Below are positions 9,349-16,805 of a DNA stretch of 64,000 nt, one piece after another. The stretch covers positions 1 through 64,000 of the forward strand of contig CAKRCL010000002.1 in NCBI GenBank assembly GCA_934307335.1, given 5' to 3'. The DNA is from an uncultured Dorea sp. Its GTDB lineage: Bacteria; Bacillota; Clostridia; Lachnospirales; Lachnospiraceae. The notes under the pieces were generated by a model. The model saw nothing but the letters and a program-made list of their open reading frames with translations, did not search any database and was not told where the DNA came from. Within the stretch, counting starts at the first letter, position 1. Each line of letters opens with the position of its first letter. Both the position numbers and the translations under genes were made by a program.

Positions 9349-9389
9349 GGAAATAACTATAAAGGAAAAGAGATGTTTTCTTTTATATG

Positions 9390-10517
9390 TTATTCATGGT
9401 CTTTTATAAATTGTATATTACTTTTCTCGACATCACTTAACATATCATCTGTAAAGTCTTCTGGTTCTATTGTGCCTGTGTACCATGCCTGTGAATTGAA
9501 ATAGTTCTGCAAGGTTGGATTTGTAAATTTCCTACCATGCCGTGCATAAATTTCATTTCTTGCTAATTCCAGTTGGTCATGGGATAAACCTGAAATATCA
9601 GCAATGGTTAATTCTCTCGATGAACTATCTGGAAGAATATAGGAATCAGAACTGTTATAATCATATTTCGAATCATTTGCAGAATCATTATCCGTGCTAT
9701 TGTATGTATCTGCATAATCATTTGCAAGTTCCCATGAAGTTGCATGTTTTTCTTCAAATTTCATTGTTTCTATCGGCATATATAATCTTTCTGATTCAGT
9801 AATGCTGACAGAAATTGTATTATTTTCAAAAGTCAAAGTTCCTTTAAAAGTTAATCCGTCAGCATCAGACATAAAATCAGCTTTGTTTCCATCAAGTGTT
9901 GCACTAATATTGCCAACTGCATCAAGTCTATAATACCAAAGTGAAAAAGTAATTGTTTTGTCAGTTATACTTTGAATTGTTAATTCACGGTCTTGGTTTC
10001 CCTTTATGTTCCAATATCCTTGATAAACAGATGCATCTATAACATTATCAGGTTCTTCCGTCTTTGTGATATTTGAATCCGTATCTTTTGGAGAGTCATT
10101 TTTATCAATATCTACCGTTTTTTCTATACTCTTTGCCTTAGGTTCATTTTCTTTAATTGCAAACAGTTTATCTCTAAAAGCAAATAATATAATTATGACT
10201 GTCAAAAAACAACTTATGCCAATTATAATACATATCAGTCTTTTTCTATTATTAGAAGATGAGTTCTTTTTTAACGGCTCTTTAGCCAATACAGGTTCAG
10301 TTTGATTGTTTTTAATGGTAGATGGTTCGATTTCCATACCGCAAACAGGACACACTGTATCTTCTTTGTCAAGTATAGTTCCGCAAACAGGACACACTTT
10401 TTCATCATTTATATCTGAAAAATCGTTATGTTCATATTCATCATCTAACTGATAACCACAAACAGGACATTCTTGTGCATCGTTTTCTAATTCTGCACCG
10501 CAATTTGGACAATACAT
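9390..10517 (-). CDS. Zinc-ribbon membrane protein with C-terminal YARHG domain
   Basis: The 375-residue protein starts MYCPNCGAELEN and carries three CPxCG/CPVCG zinc ribbons in its first 65 residues. One membrane helix follows near residues 95-115 (ICIIIGISCFLTVIIILF). The outer part ends in a YARHG domain (ELARNEIYARHGRKF, then a Trp-Tyr stretch), a small extracellular module in Firmicutes. The likely topology is zinc ribbons inside and YARHG outside. It is preceded by GGGGAAG and follows the next zinc-ribbon gene by about 15 bases, so both are probably one transcript. Confidence 0.85.
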   Translation of the reverse strand: MYCPNCGAELENDAQECPVCGYQLDDEYEHNDFSDINDEKVCPVCGTILDKEDTVCPVCGMEIEPSTIKNNQTEPVLAKEPLKKNSSSNNRKRLICIIIGISCFLTVIIILFAFRDKLFAIKENEPKAKSIEKTVDIDKNDSPKDTDSNITKTEEPDNVIDASVYQGYWNIKGNQDRELTIQSITDKTITFSLWYYRLDAVGNISATLDGNKADFMSDADGLTFKGTLTFENNTISVSITESERLYMPIETMKFEEKHATSWELANDYADTYNSTDNDSANDSKYDYNSSDSYILPDSSSRELTIADISGLSHDQLELARNEIYARHGRKFTNPTLQNYFNSQAWYTGTIEPEDFTDDMLSDVEKSNIQFIKDHE

Positions 10518-10532
10518 ATATTCTTCCCCTTA

Positions 10533-11759
10533 CTAATTACAAAATAAATGTTCTCTCTTTTTGAAATAAGTGTAATTTAAGTATATTAGTATAATTACTA
10601 CAATCTGAGAAAGTAGCCAAGGAATAAAAGGACCTCTTGCAACTCTTAACGTAGTGTTATTAGCTATCGCCATTACAGCAACACATACACTAAAATAAAT
10701 TGTCAAAACTTTATTTGTATCTTTTTGGAAATTAAGCAAACGTTTTCTTATCTTTAATGCAACAATTGCTGATGCGACATAGCAAAATGCATAAATAAGA
10801 TAATCTGTTCCAAATCCAACCATTGACATGATAATGATACAAGAAACTACTCCTATACAACTTGAAATCATATCAAAAATCATTCCATATTTTGAAAGGA
10901 AATCATACCATTTCATAGATAGTTCTTGATTATTTGTTCCTGCTGAACTTGTGTTAGTAGCAGAATCAGTAGTATTATTGATTTTCTCTTTTAATGAGCT
11001 TACTGTTTTTTGAGCAATATCTGTAAAATTATCCATATTGATTTTTTCTGTATTTATATTCCCTATATTCGGTAACGGTTTTGATTTTTGATGGACTTTA
11101 AAGGCTTTATAAAATATGGATACTGTTTCAGGGCAAGCGTCAATTAAATAAGACATTAGTTTTTGATCTCCCATAAAATACACTGTATATTTATCCGTAC
11201 CGATATAGTCTTCCAGCTCTTTGAAAATTCCATTCCAATGTACTTCCCGTACTTGAAATGGTTGTATCCATTCATCAATACAGCGATTTTGCAATAATGT
11301 TGTATCAAAGACTTTCCCATTTATTGTAATTCTGGTAGTAAATGGATTTTCCGAGTAAACAATAGTAACTGTATTATTTGTTCCAACTAATTTTACAGGC
11401 TGTGATGTTAAGGCATTTTTTATAATGGAAAAAGATTCTTCATCACTGTCAAATTGTAAAATAAATTCAGTAGAACCAGTAAAATCTTTTAATTCTTCAT
11501 ATAATCCGTTCCATTTGATTCTATTGCTTAAAAATGGATACGCCCATTGTTCAATAGAGATATTTTTTATCCGTGAAGTATCAAATTTCTTTTCATTATA
11601 TGTGATTTTCAGCTCTCCATTGTCCTTTGTATATGTGGCTTTAACTCTTTTTAGATTTTTGGTTGTGATATGTTGTTCTGTTTCTTGAATTTTTGCACCG
11701 CAGTTACGACAGAACTTTGCATTTTCCCCAAGCTTATATCCGCAGTTTTTACAATACAT
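10533..11759 (-). CDS. Zinc-ribbon protein with C-terminal membrane helices
   Basis: The product begins MYCKNCGYKLGENAKF with a double CxxC zinc ribbon (CKNCG, CRNCG). A middle region holds two related modules, each with a strand-rich segment followed by WxxPF and a W-N-G motif (IEQWAYPF with RIKWNGLY; IDEWIQPF with EVHWNGIF). At least three hydrophobic helices form the last 130 residues. I start at 11759 rather than 15 codons upstream because the ribbon then begins the protein, as in its neighbour. The specific function is unknown; pairing with the YARHG protein suggests a membrane sensor or envelope role. Confidence 0.8.
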   Translation of the reverse strand: MYCKNCGYKLGENAKFCRNCGAKIQETEQHITTKNLKRVKATYTKDNGELKITYNEKKFDTSRIKNISIEQWAYPFLSNRIKWNGLYEELKDFTGSTEFILQFDSDEESFSIIKNALTSQPVKLVGTNNTVTIVYSENPFTTRITINGKVFDTTLLQNRCIDEWIQPFQVREVHWNGIFKELEDYIGTDKYTVYFMGDQKLMSYLIDACPETVSIFYKAFKVHQKSKPLPNIGNINTEKINMDNFTDIAQKTVSSLKEKINNTTDSATNTSSAGTNNQELSMKWYDFLSKYGMIFDMISSCIGVVSCIIIMSMVGFGTDYLIYAFCYVASAIVALKIRKRLLNFQKDTNKVLTIYFSVCVAVMAIANNTTLRVARGPFIPWLLSQIVVIILIYLNYTYFKKREHLFCN

Positions 11760-11761
11760 AT

Positions 11762-12595
11762 TTATCCTTCTTTCTTTTGAGTACAAAATTCTCTGATTAC
11801 GCATATATCACATTTTGGATTCCTTATAGTACAAATTTCTCCATACCCGTTTGCACAATACATCCATAAGAGATAGTCAATCTCTGCACAATGTTTTCCC
11901 ATTGATTCAGCTATTGATTGAACAATATCCATAGCTTCATATATTGGAACAGTTTCATATTTTGAACAGCCTAAGATTTTACTTCCGAGAATTCGTCGGA
12001 TATGTCTGTCAGGTTTTGCAATATCATACCCAACATTCCTTAAATACTCCGCATTGAGTGCTTCTCCCATTTGGTTCATTTTGAAAAAGGATTCTGGAGA
12101 AGACAGTTTTTCAATTAACCCTTTCAAAGTAGAATCTTCGGCTATGTATTTTTTATAAAAAGAATCAATACTACCATACTGATTTTCAATCTTGGACAAT
12201 AATGGAATATTGTTTTTAATTAAAGCCTCCATCTGCTTTCTTGTACTTTGTGTTGCTCCACAGATTTCCTTTATTCTTTCAGTAAAGAAATCAGATGAAC
12301 TGGATAAAATATATTCCATGTTGTAATTATGAAACAGTTCATCTATAGGAGTGATTTTTCCGGTTGAATCATCGATCCCATCAACAACTCTGTCCCATTT
12401 AGCACCTGAACTTAACATGGAATAAATCATTCCACGAATGTGGTCTTCAATAGTGAAAGTTGCTTGCTGCTCTCGCCTGTCAATCTGTTTCTTGATAAAT
12501 GAGTGTTCCCATAGCTTTGTTTCAGGTAATTTGTTATTCAAATAATGCTCTATTGCATCAACAGCATGGACTACGGTTTGTTTACTGTAAGACAT
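11762..12595 (-). CDS. HhH-GPD DNA glycosylase-like protein with EndoIII-type Fe-S loop
   Basis: This is a 277-residue protein. Its C-terminus has the exact spacing C-X6-C-X2-C-X5-C of the endonuclease III/MutY [4Fe-4S] loop (CTIRNPKCDICVIREFC). Upstream, NVGYDIAKPDRHIRRIL matches the end of the helix-hairpin-helix region with its catalytic Asp (PDRH, compare PVDTH in EndoIII). These enzymes remove damaged or modified bases. I start at 12595 with AAAGGCGG upstream. It diverges from the XRE regulator over a short shared promoter region. A modified-base-specific role on a mobile element is possible but is inference. Confidence 0.78.
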   Translation of the reverse strand: MSYSKQTVVHAVDAIEHYLNNKLPETKLWEHSFIKKQIDRREQQATFTIEDHIRGMIYSMLSSGAKWDRVVDGIDDSTGKITPIDELFHNYNMEYILSSSSDFFTERIKEICGATQSTRKQMEALIKNNIPLLSKIENQYGSIDSFYKKYIAEDSTLKGLIEKLSSPESFFKMNQMGEALNAEYLRNVGYDIAKPDRHIRRILGSKILGCSKYETVPIYEAMDIVQSIAESMGKHCAEIDYLLWMYCANGYGEICTIRNPKCDICVIREFCTQKKEG

Positions 12596-12637
12596 TACAA
12601 TCCGCCTTTCTCTGTATATGTATAAGCTAAGTTTAAA

Positions 12638-12650
12638 ACGCATTATGCGT
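12638..12650. promoter_or_regulatory. Candidate operator between the glycosylase and XRE genes
   Basis: An inverted repeat ACGCA-TTA-TGCGT lies in the divergent intergenic region, and TGCGTATT recurs 17 bases on (12667). A -35-like TTGTCA at 12652-12657 and TATAAG at 12673-12678 could be the xre promoter, although the 15-base spacing is short. The XRE protein is the natural candidate to bind here. Confidence 0.4.
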
Positions 12651-12727
12651 ATTGTCAACTCTATTTGCGTATTATAAGAAATAGAAAGAGTTCTTCATAT
12701 AGTATTGGAATATGGAGGAAGAATACT

Positions 12728-13060
12728 ATGAGTTTTGGAGATAACCTACGTGCTTTAATTGAAGAAAGAGACATTACCCAAAAAGAACTTGCAAAGAAAT
12801 TAAATATTGCACCATCTACATTGGGGAGTTATGTCCAGAATGTGCGTGAACCTGATTTTGCCACATTGAAAATGTTTGCAAATTTTTTTGATGTTTCTAC
12901 AGATTATCTGTTAGACCATTCAGTAAAAGAATATTCTACCCGTCAGGAAAATGAGCTGTTGCGAGTATTCCGTTCTTTAAGCGAAGAACAACAGTATATC
13001 TGCATTGAACAGAGCAAAGTATTTATGTTGGTAAATCAAAAAAGAAAAGAAGAAATATAG
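12728..13060 (+). CDS. XRE-family helix-turn-helix regulator
   Basis: This 110-residue protein begins MSFGDNLRALIEERD and has a Cro/C1-type HTH (ITQKELAKKLNIAPSTLGSYV) at about residues 15-60, followed by a short helical tail. The ATG at 12728 has GGAGGAA 7 bases upstream; the frame is open for 21 codons more but without a ribosome site. It probably represses its own promoter and that of the divergent glycosylase operon, keeping the left half of the element quiet. Confidence 0.9.
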   Translation: MSFGDNLRALIEERDITQKELAKKLNIAPSTLGSYVQNVREPDFATLKMFANFFDVSTDYLLDHSVKEYSTRQENELLRVFRSLSEEQQYICIEQSKVFMLVNQKRKEEI

Positions 13061-13264
13061 AAATCAGGATACAGTTTAAATGATGTATAGGTTTTTGGAG
13101 AGGACAGAGGTCTTCTCCATTTCTTTTACCAGTCTATTGGTAAAATGGTACAATGAACCAGTTATCCACCTTAGATGTCAGATTTTCATAAATTTTCTGA
13201 AATACCTTCTATTTATATGATTGAGAATATAATCAATTTACATCAGGGAAGGAAGATGCGATTT

Positions 13265-13465
13265 ATGAAAAGAGTTAAATCCAAGATTTATTCAACTCAG
13301 GAATTAGACAAAAGAAAAAAAGCTATATTTTCTACACAAGATATAGAACAGATTTTAGGGATTCTTTATGATATGACAGGGCATGATATGAGTTTTGAGA
13401 AACAAGATGATGGAACGTTGTCTGTAACCATTGATGGAACTGTGTATTCTGTTGATACGGTATAA
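13265..13465 (+). CDS. Small protein of unknown function
   Basis: A 66-residue protein, mainly lysine-rich at the start and ending in a strand-rich DGTLSVTIDGTVYSV. The start is uncertain: ATG 13265 is 9 bases from GGAAGGAAG, while ATG 13256 is too close to it and 13175 has no ribosome site. It follows the XRE gene on the same strand and is followed by a clear terminator, which supports a real transcription unit. Confidence 0.6.
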   Translation: MKRVKSKIYSTQELDKRKKAIFSTQDIEQILGILYDMTGHDMSFEKQDDGTLSVTIDGTVYSVDTV

Positions 13466-13498
13466 TAAATAATGAGTGGTATGTTAATCAGATATCAG

Positions 13499-13527
13499 GC
13501 GGAGAGATTTTTGCTCTCCGCTTTTTT
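13499..13527 (+). terminator. Intrinsic terminator
   Basis: A perfect 8 bp stem, GCGGAGAG (13499-13506) with CTCTCCGC (13514-13521), is followed by six Ts. It ends the xre and small-protein transcript, 34 bases after the stop codon. Confidence 0.9.
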
Positions 13528-13594
13528 AGGGGGAATTATATGCATTAGATAACAAAATTTGCAAAATCAATGGTAATTCGTTCTCTCACTATGG

Positions 13595-14467
13595 CTATTT
13601 TCCTATTCTGCCGTTTGTTAGTCTAATTTGTTTTATTATTGCTTTTCGTGGATTTTTTCTAGGCTTGCAGTTTAACATATTGTCAAATAGTTCATCGAAA
13701 CTGATGGAATCCGTAAAAGCGTTGATATAGTTACAGTAATTTTCAATGTAATGTGATGATTCATTTGGTTTCTCATGTGTTACTGTTTGAAAATGTTCAT
13801 AAACCATTCGAGCATAAATTGCATTATAGCGTTCAATTCCACGAAATTTTGTAATATATCCGTCTATTTGAGAACTAACGGTATAAAGTCCACATGCACG
13901 TTTTAGAATACTTCCTTTTTTGATATTACTCAGAATGAATTCGTCATAATATTTTTTCGTATATTCTGGTAATTCACATAAACGAATATGGTCGATTTTT
14001 CCGTCATAAACCTCTACTGCTGTTATAATATTGGTATTTTTATCAACATATATATCAATCTTTCCACGAAGCGGGCGATTTATTTGCTTCTTATCGTGTG
14101 TAAACAGTTCAGGTTTAATCGTTTTCATTATATTCAAACGAGTACGATTACTTCCTATTTCCAAATCTATATTTTTCAATTCTGTATTTAAACCAGAAGC
14201 TGTTGCAGAATTACCACATGAGCCGACATATTCAATTGCGGCAAACCATTGACGCATAGATAAATGTGTATGCTCAAAAACAGTTCCTGTAGTTATTGTT
14301 GACTGATATCCACATTGCTGACATTTATATTTATATGGATCAAGTAGCCAATATTTTTTACATTCGCATTTAGGGCAAAAAAAGCCATCTGTCCATTTCT
14401 TTTTGAAAAGATAGTTTCTACAACTTTCTTCCGTTGGAAAACGTTTATTAAATTCAGTCCAGTCCAT
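13595..14467 (-). CDS. IS1595-like transposase-family protein, probably non-catalytic
   Basis: The first 100 of 290 residues match the IS1595/ISXO2 N-terminus: a zinc ribbon (CPKC then CQQCG) followed by a helical DNA-binding segment (TGTVFEHTHLSMRQWF). The region that should hold the DDE catalytic triad is diverged: instead of the usual DE-[TS]-Y-[VI]-GG there is RGKIDIYVDKNTN, and the second Asp position reads KRACGLY. GAGGA precedes the ATG. It starts 47 bases from the first repeat of the array and is divergent from the reverse transcriptase. I saw no terminal inverted repeats around it. It may be a decayed transposase or a repurposed DNA-binding protein. Confidence 0.65.
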   Translation of the reverse strand: MDWTEFNKRFPTEESCRNYLFKKKWTDGFFCPKCECKKYWLLDPYKYKCQQCGYQSTITTGTVFEHTHLSMRQWFAAIEYVGSCGNSATASGLNTELKNIDLEIGSNRTRLNIMKTIKPELFTHDKKQINRPLRGKIDIYVDKNTNIITAVEVYDGKIDHIRLCELPEYTKKYYDEFILSNIKKGSILKRACGLYTVSSQIDGYITKFRGIERYNAIYARMVYEHFQTVTHEKPNESSHYIENYCNYINAFTDSISFDELFDNMLNCKPRKNPRKAIIKQIRLTNGRIGK

Positions 14468-14513
14468 ATTGTATCCTCAACTTTCTTTCGTAATTGCAGT
14501 AAACACTGATAAG

Positions 14514-14690
14514 TTCTTAAAGTGAATGATTTTCGCTTAATCTTTATAGAGTATATATAAAAAATAAATATCTTACAAAACACCAAAAAATATCCCTCAA
14601 GAGGGGCGGGGCAAATTATGCCTTAAAATATCCCAAATCCGATTGCCTGCACTTGCAGAACTTTTGGTAAGCCAACCATACATTGGCAGG
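14514..14690 (+). repeat. Array unit 1 (long, diverged type)
   Basis: Contains AAAGTGAATGATTTT, a TATAGAG box, GAGGGGCGGGG, the mini-ORF ATG-CCT-TAA at 14618-14626, a CTGC-ACTT-GCAG stem-loop and a 5 bp GCCAA/TTGGC hairpin before the next unit. Confidence 0.85.
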
Positions 14691-14852
14691 TTTTTAAAGT
14701 GAATGATTTGTATTAAATCTTTATAGAGTAAAAAACAAATATCTTACAAAATATCCACTAAGAGGGGCGGGGCAAACTATGTCTTAAAATATTCAAGCAT
14801 CAGCCTGTTTGCACTTGCAAAACTCTTGATGATTATATTATACATCAACTGG
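14691..14852 (+). repeat. Array unit 2 (long, diverged type)
   Basis: Close relative of unit 1, with the TATAGAG box, GAGGGGCGGGG, the mini-ORF ATG-TCT-TAA at 14779-14787, a TTTGC-ACTT-GCAAA stem-loop (its stem differs from unit 1 by paired changes), and a perfect TTGATG/CATCAA hairpin before the next unit. Confidence 0.85.
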
Positions 14853-14990
14853 TTCTTAAAGTGAACAATTTTATTACTAGGGTTATATATAACAAGAGAT
14901 ACAAAAAACATCTCTTAAAAACTACAACTAAATAAAGCTCAAGCAAAGGGGGCGGAAAATTATGCCATAAAATGCTCAACCTGGATGTGG
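14853..14990 (+). repeat. Array unit 3 (138 bp type)
   Basis: Contains the hairpin AAGAGAT/ATCTCTT (14894-14900 with 14910-14916), the AAAGGGGGCGG block and ATG-CCA-TAA at 14962-14970. The unit ends in GCTCAACCTGGATG. Confidence 0.88.
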
Positions 14991-15128
14991 TTCTTAAAGT
15001 GAACAATTTTATCCACAGGGTTATATATATCAAGAGATGCAAAAAAAACATCTTATAAACTACAACTAAATATATCTCAAGCAAAGGGGGCGGAAAATTA
15101 TGCCATAAAATGCTCAACCCGGATGCAG
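14991..15128 (+). repeat. Array unit 4 (138 bp type)
   Basis: Contains GAGATG/CATCTT (15034-15039 with 15049-15054, one G-U pair), the AAAGGGGGCGG block and ATG-CCA-TAA at 15100-15108. Close to unit 3. Confidence 0.88.
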
Positions 15129-15265
15129 TTCCTAAAGTGAACAATTTTATCTCTCGGGTTATATATTACATGAGATGCAAAAACATCTCATAAAACTACA
15201 ACTAAATAAAGCTCAGACAAAGGAGGTGAAAAACTATGCCATAAAATGCTCACCCCAGATGCAAG
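15129..15265 (+). repeat. Array unit 5 (137 bp type)
   Basis: Contains a perfect 8 bp hairpin ATGAGATG/CATCTCAT (15170-15177 with 15184-15191), a full-consensus AAAGGAGGTGA at 15219-15229 and ATG-CCA-TAA at 15236-15244. Confidence 0.88.
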
Positions 15266-15416
15266 TTCCTAAAGTGAACAATTTTATCTCAATGGTTATA
15301 TTACATGAGATGTGAAAAACCATCTTATGAAATTACAACTAAATATATCCCGAGCAAAGGAGGTGATAACTATACCATAAAATATTAAATCTCAGATTTT
15401 CGTACTTGTAGAACTT
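15266..15416 (+). repeat. Array unit 6, leading into the reverse transcriptase
   Basis: Contains a 9 bp hairpin CATGAGATG/CATCTTATG (15304-15312 with 15321-15329, one G-U pair) and AAAGGAGGTGA at 15356-15366. Here the mini-ORF start is changed to ATA (ATA-CCA-TAA at 15372-15380). The tail with GTACTTGTAGAACTTTTG matches units 1 and 2 and abuts the RT ribosome binding site. Confidence 0.85.
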
Positions 15417-15434
15417 TTGAAAGGAGATAGCAAA

Positions 15435-16805
15435 ATGAACGCTAAAACGTATGCTTCTACTAACAGACCTACCTGTTGGAGTGAAATTGATTTCGCTTTT
15501 GCGGAAAAGTCAGTTAAAAAGCTGCAAAGACGAATTTACGTCGCTTATGTACAAGGCAACACCCGTAAATGGAAAACTTTGACCGAATTCATGTTTCACT
15601 CGTTCTATGCAAGAGCCTGTGCTGTCAAGCATGTATGTTCAAGAAAAGGCAAAAAAACAGCAGGTGTAGATAATGTCCTATGGCTGACGGATACTGATAA
15701 ATTCAATGCAATTTTCAGCTTACGTTTACGAGGATATAAACCACGTCCATTGAAGCGAGTTTATATCAAAAAGCCAAATGGAAAGTATCGAACTCTTGGA
15801 ATTCCGACTTATAAAGATCGTGCAATGCAAGTTCTTTATAAATTCGCAATAGAGCCAATTACTGAATTACATGCCGATGAACATTCATATGGTTTCCGAA
15901 AAGGACGTAGTGTTAAATGTGCAGTGTCAAAGCTAGAGGAGTATTTATCTGAAAATCCTGATTGTGAATATGTGTTGAAATCAGATATAGAATCTTGTTT
16001 CGATAACATTAGTCACGAATGGTTATTGGATAATTTTCCAATAAAGCCAGAACTTCTTCGGAAGTTTTTAAAATCAGGATTTATAAAAGATAAATCTTAC
16101 CATACCTCAAAGAAAGGAATACCGCAAGGTGGCAGTGTATCCAGTTGTTTATGCAATTGGACATTGGATGGTATGGAGGGTGTTTGTCGAGAAAGACTTT
16201 ATCAATGGAAAGCTTTATGCGGCGTTAGTAACCGCAAAAGCGCCCTTTCGGGCATTGATGTTCCTTTCGGCATAGATGCTGAGCCTTTCGGTGCAGATGT
16301 TGCGCCTATTGGTTCTGATGTACGGGGTATTCTTATACGCTATGCTGATGATTTTCTCTTTATTACTAATACACTGTCGACGTTATTACCGAGAGCAGAG
16401 TTGCTTCCGAAAATTGATGATTTTCTTTCTACCAGAGGGTTGAAACTCTCAAAAGGAAAAACAGCCCTGTGCAAAGTCACGGATGGATTTGTTTTTCTGG
16501 GATGGAGAATCTGTAAACAAAATGGAGAGATAAAATGTTTCCCTGCTCCTAAGGCGATTGAATCGCTGAAGGAAAAGACAAAAGACATTTTATTGGACGA
16601 ATCTATTTCTAGTGAAAAAGAAAAGATAGGAAAAATTTGCCAAGTGATAAGGGGGTGGCTGTCATTTTACTCACTGGCATCTTATCCGTTCTTTTTAGAA
16701 ATGGAATTCGACTTCATGGAGTTTATAAGTCAATTTTCAGGAAGACAACAACAGCTCGCGAAAGAAATTCAACAAATATTTTCCGATTGGAGTGAGTGTG
16801 TATGA
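15435..16805 (+). CDS. Group-II-intron-like reverse transcriptase without endonuclease domain
   Basis: The 456-residue RT starts at ATG 15435 with AAAGGAG upstream. An N-terminal domain 0 (KLQRRIYVAYVQ...KKTAGVDN) leads into fingers (YRTLGIPTYKDRAMQ), the SYGFRKGRS block, the first catalytic Asp in LKSDIESCFDN, the template-grip GIPQGGSVSS and the active site RYADDFLF, then GLKLSKGKT and VFLGWRI. A short helical thumb or X-like region (VIRGWLSFY) ends the protein; no HNH nuclease is present. The loop before YADD is built of heptapeptide repeats. No intron domain V or intron boundary is visible, and the structured array sits just 5', so I read it as a group II-like RT recruited to another task rather than an intron protein. 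Confidence 0.9.
   Translation: MNAKTYASTNRPTCWSEIDFAFAEKSVKKLQRRIYVAYVQGNTRKWKTLTEFMFHSFYARACAVKHVCSRKGKKTAGVDNVLWLTDTDKFNAIFSLRLRGYKPRPLKRVYIKKPNGKYRTLGIPTYKDRAMQVLYKFAIEPITELHADEHSYGFRKGRSVKCAVSKLEEYLSENPDCEYVLKSDIESCFDNISHEWLLDNFPIKPELLRKFLKSGFIKDKSYHTSKKGIPQGGSVSSCLCNWTLDGMEGVCRERLYQWKALCGVSNRKSALSGIDVPFGIDAEPFGADVAPIGSDVRGILIRYADDFLFITNTLSTLLPRAELLPKIDDFLSTRGLKLSKGKTALCKVTDGFVFLGWRICKQNGEIKCFPAPKAIESLKEKTKDILLDESISSEKEKIGKICQVIRGWLSFYSLASYPFFLEMEFDFMEFISQFSGRQQQLAKEIQQIFSDWSECV
16248..16325 (+). repeat. 21 bp tandem repeats inside the reverse transcriptase gene
   Basis: Four imperfect units encode SGIDVP, FGIDAEP, FGADVAP and IGSDVR. They form the variable loop between the QGG and YADD motifs of the RT. 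The repeat keeps the reading frame and shows silent changes, so it is probably a real part of the protein. Confidence 0.8.

Larger units (their letters stand above)
14514..15416 (+). repeat. Six-unit tandem array of structured noncoding repeats upstream of the reverse transcriptase
   Basis: Six units begin with TTCYTAAAGTGAA-type sequence at 14514, 14691, 14853, 14991, 15129 and 15266, giving periods of 177, 162, 138, 138 and 137 bases. Shared blocks, in order: TTCYTAAAGTGAAYRATTTT; a TATAKA box 16-18 bases later; in units 3-6 a hairpin with an A-rich loop and then ACAACTAAATA; a purine-rich Shine-Dalgarno-like block (GAGGGGCGG, AAAGGGGGCGG or AAAGGAGGTGA); and ATGCCATAA or a close relative. 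Units 1, 2 and 6 add a tail with an ACTT loop and AACTTTTG-like sequence. The last unit runs straight into the RT ribosome binding site. No spacer or coding logic is apparent. This is the only gap above 300 bases. Confidence 0.92.

Noticed and set aside
13595-14467. Active IS1595 insertion sequence
   Set aside because: No terminal inverted repeats or target duplication seen, and the DDE region looks degenerate.
14845-15144. 99-codon ORF on the minus strand within the array
   Set aside because: It exists because the 138-base period is a multiple of three. It shows no ribosome site and the peptide repeats with the DNA; the next period (137) breaks it.
14514-15416. CRISPR array
   Set aside because: Repeats are 137-177 bp, imperfect and contiguous, with no unique spacers and no cas genes.
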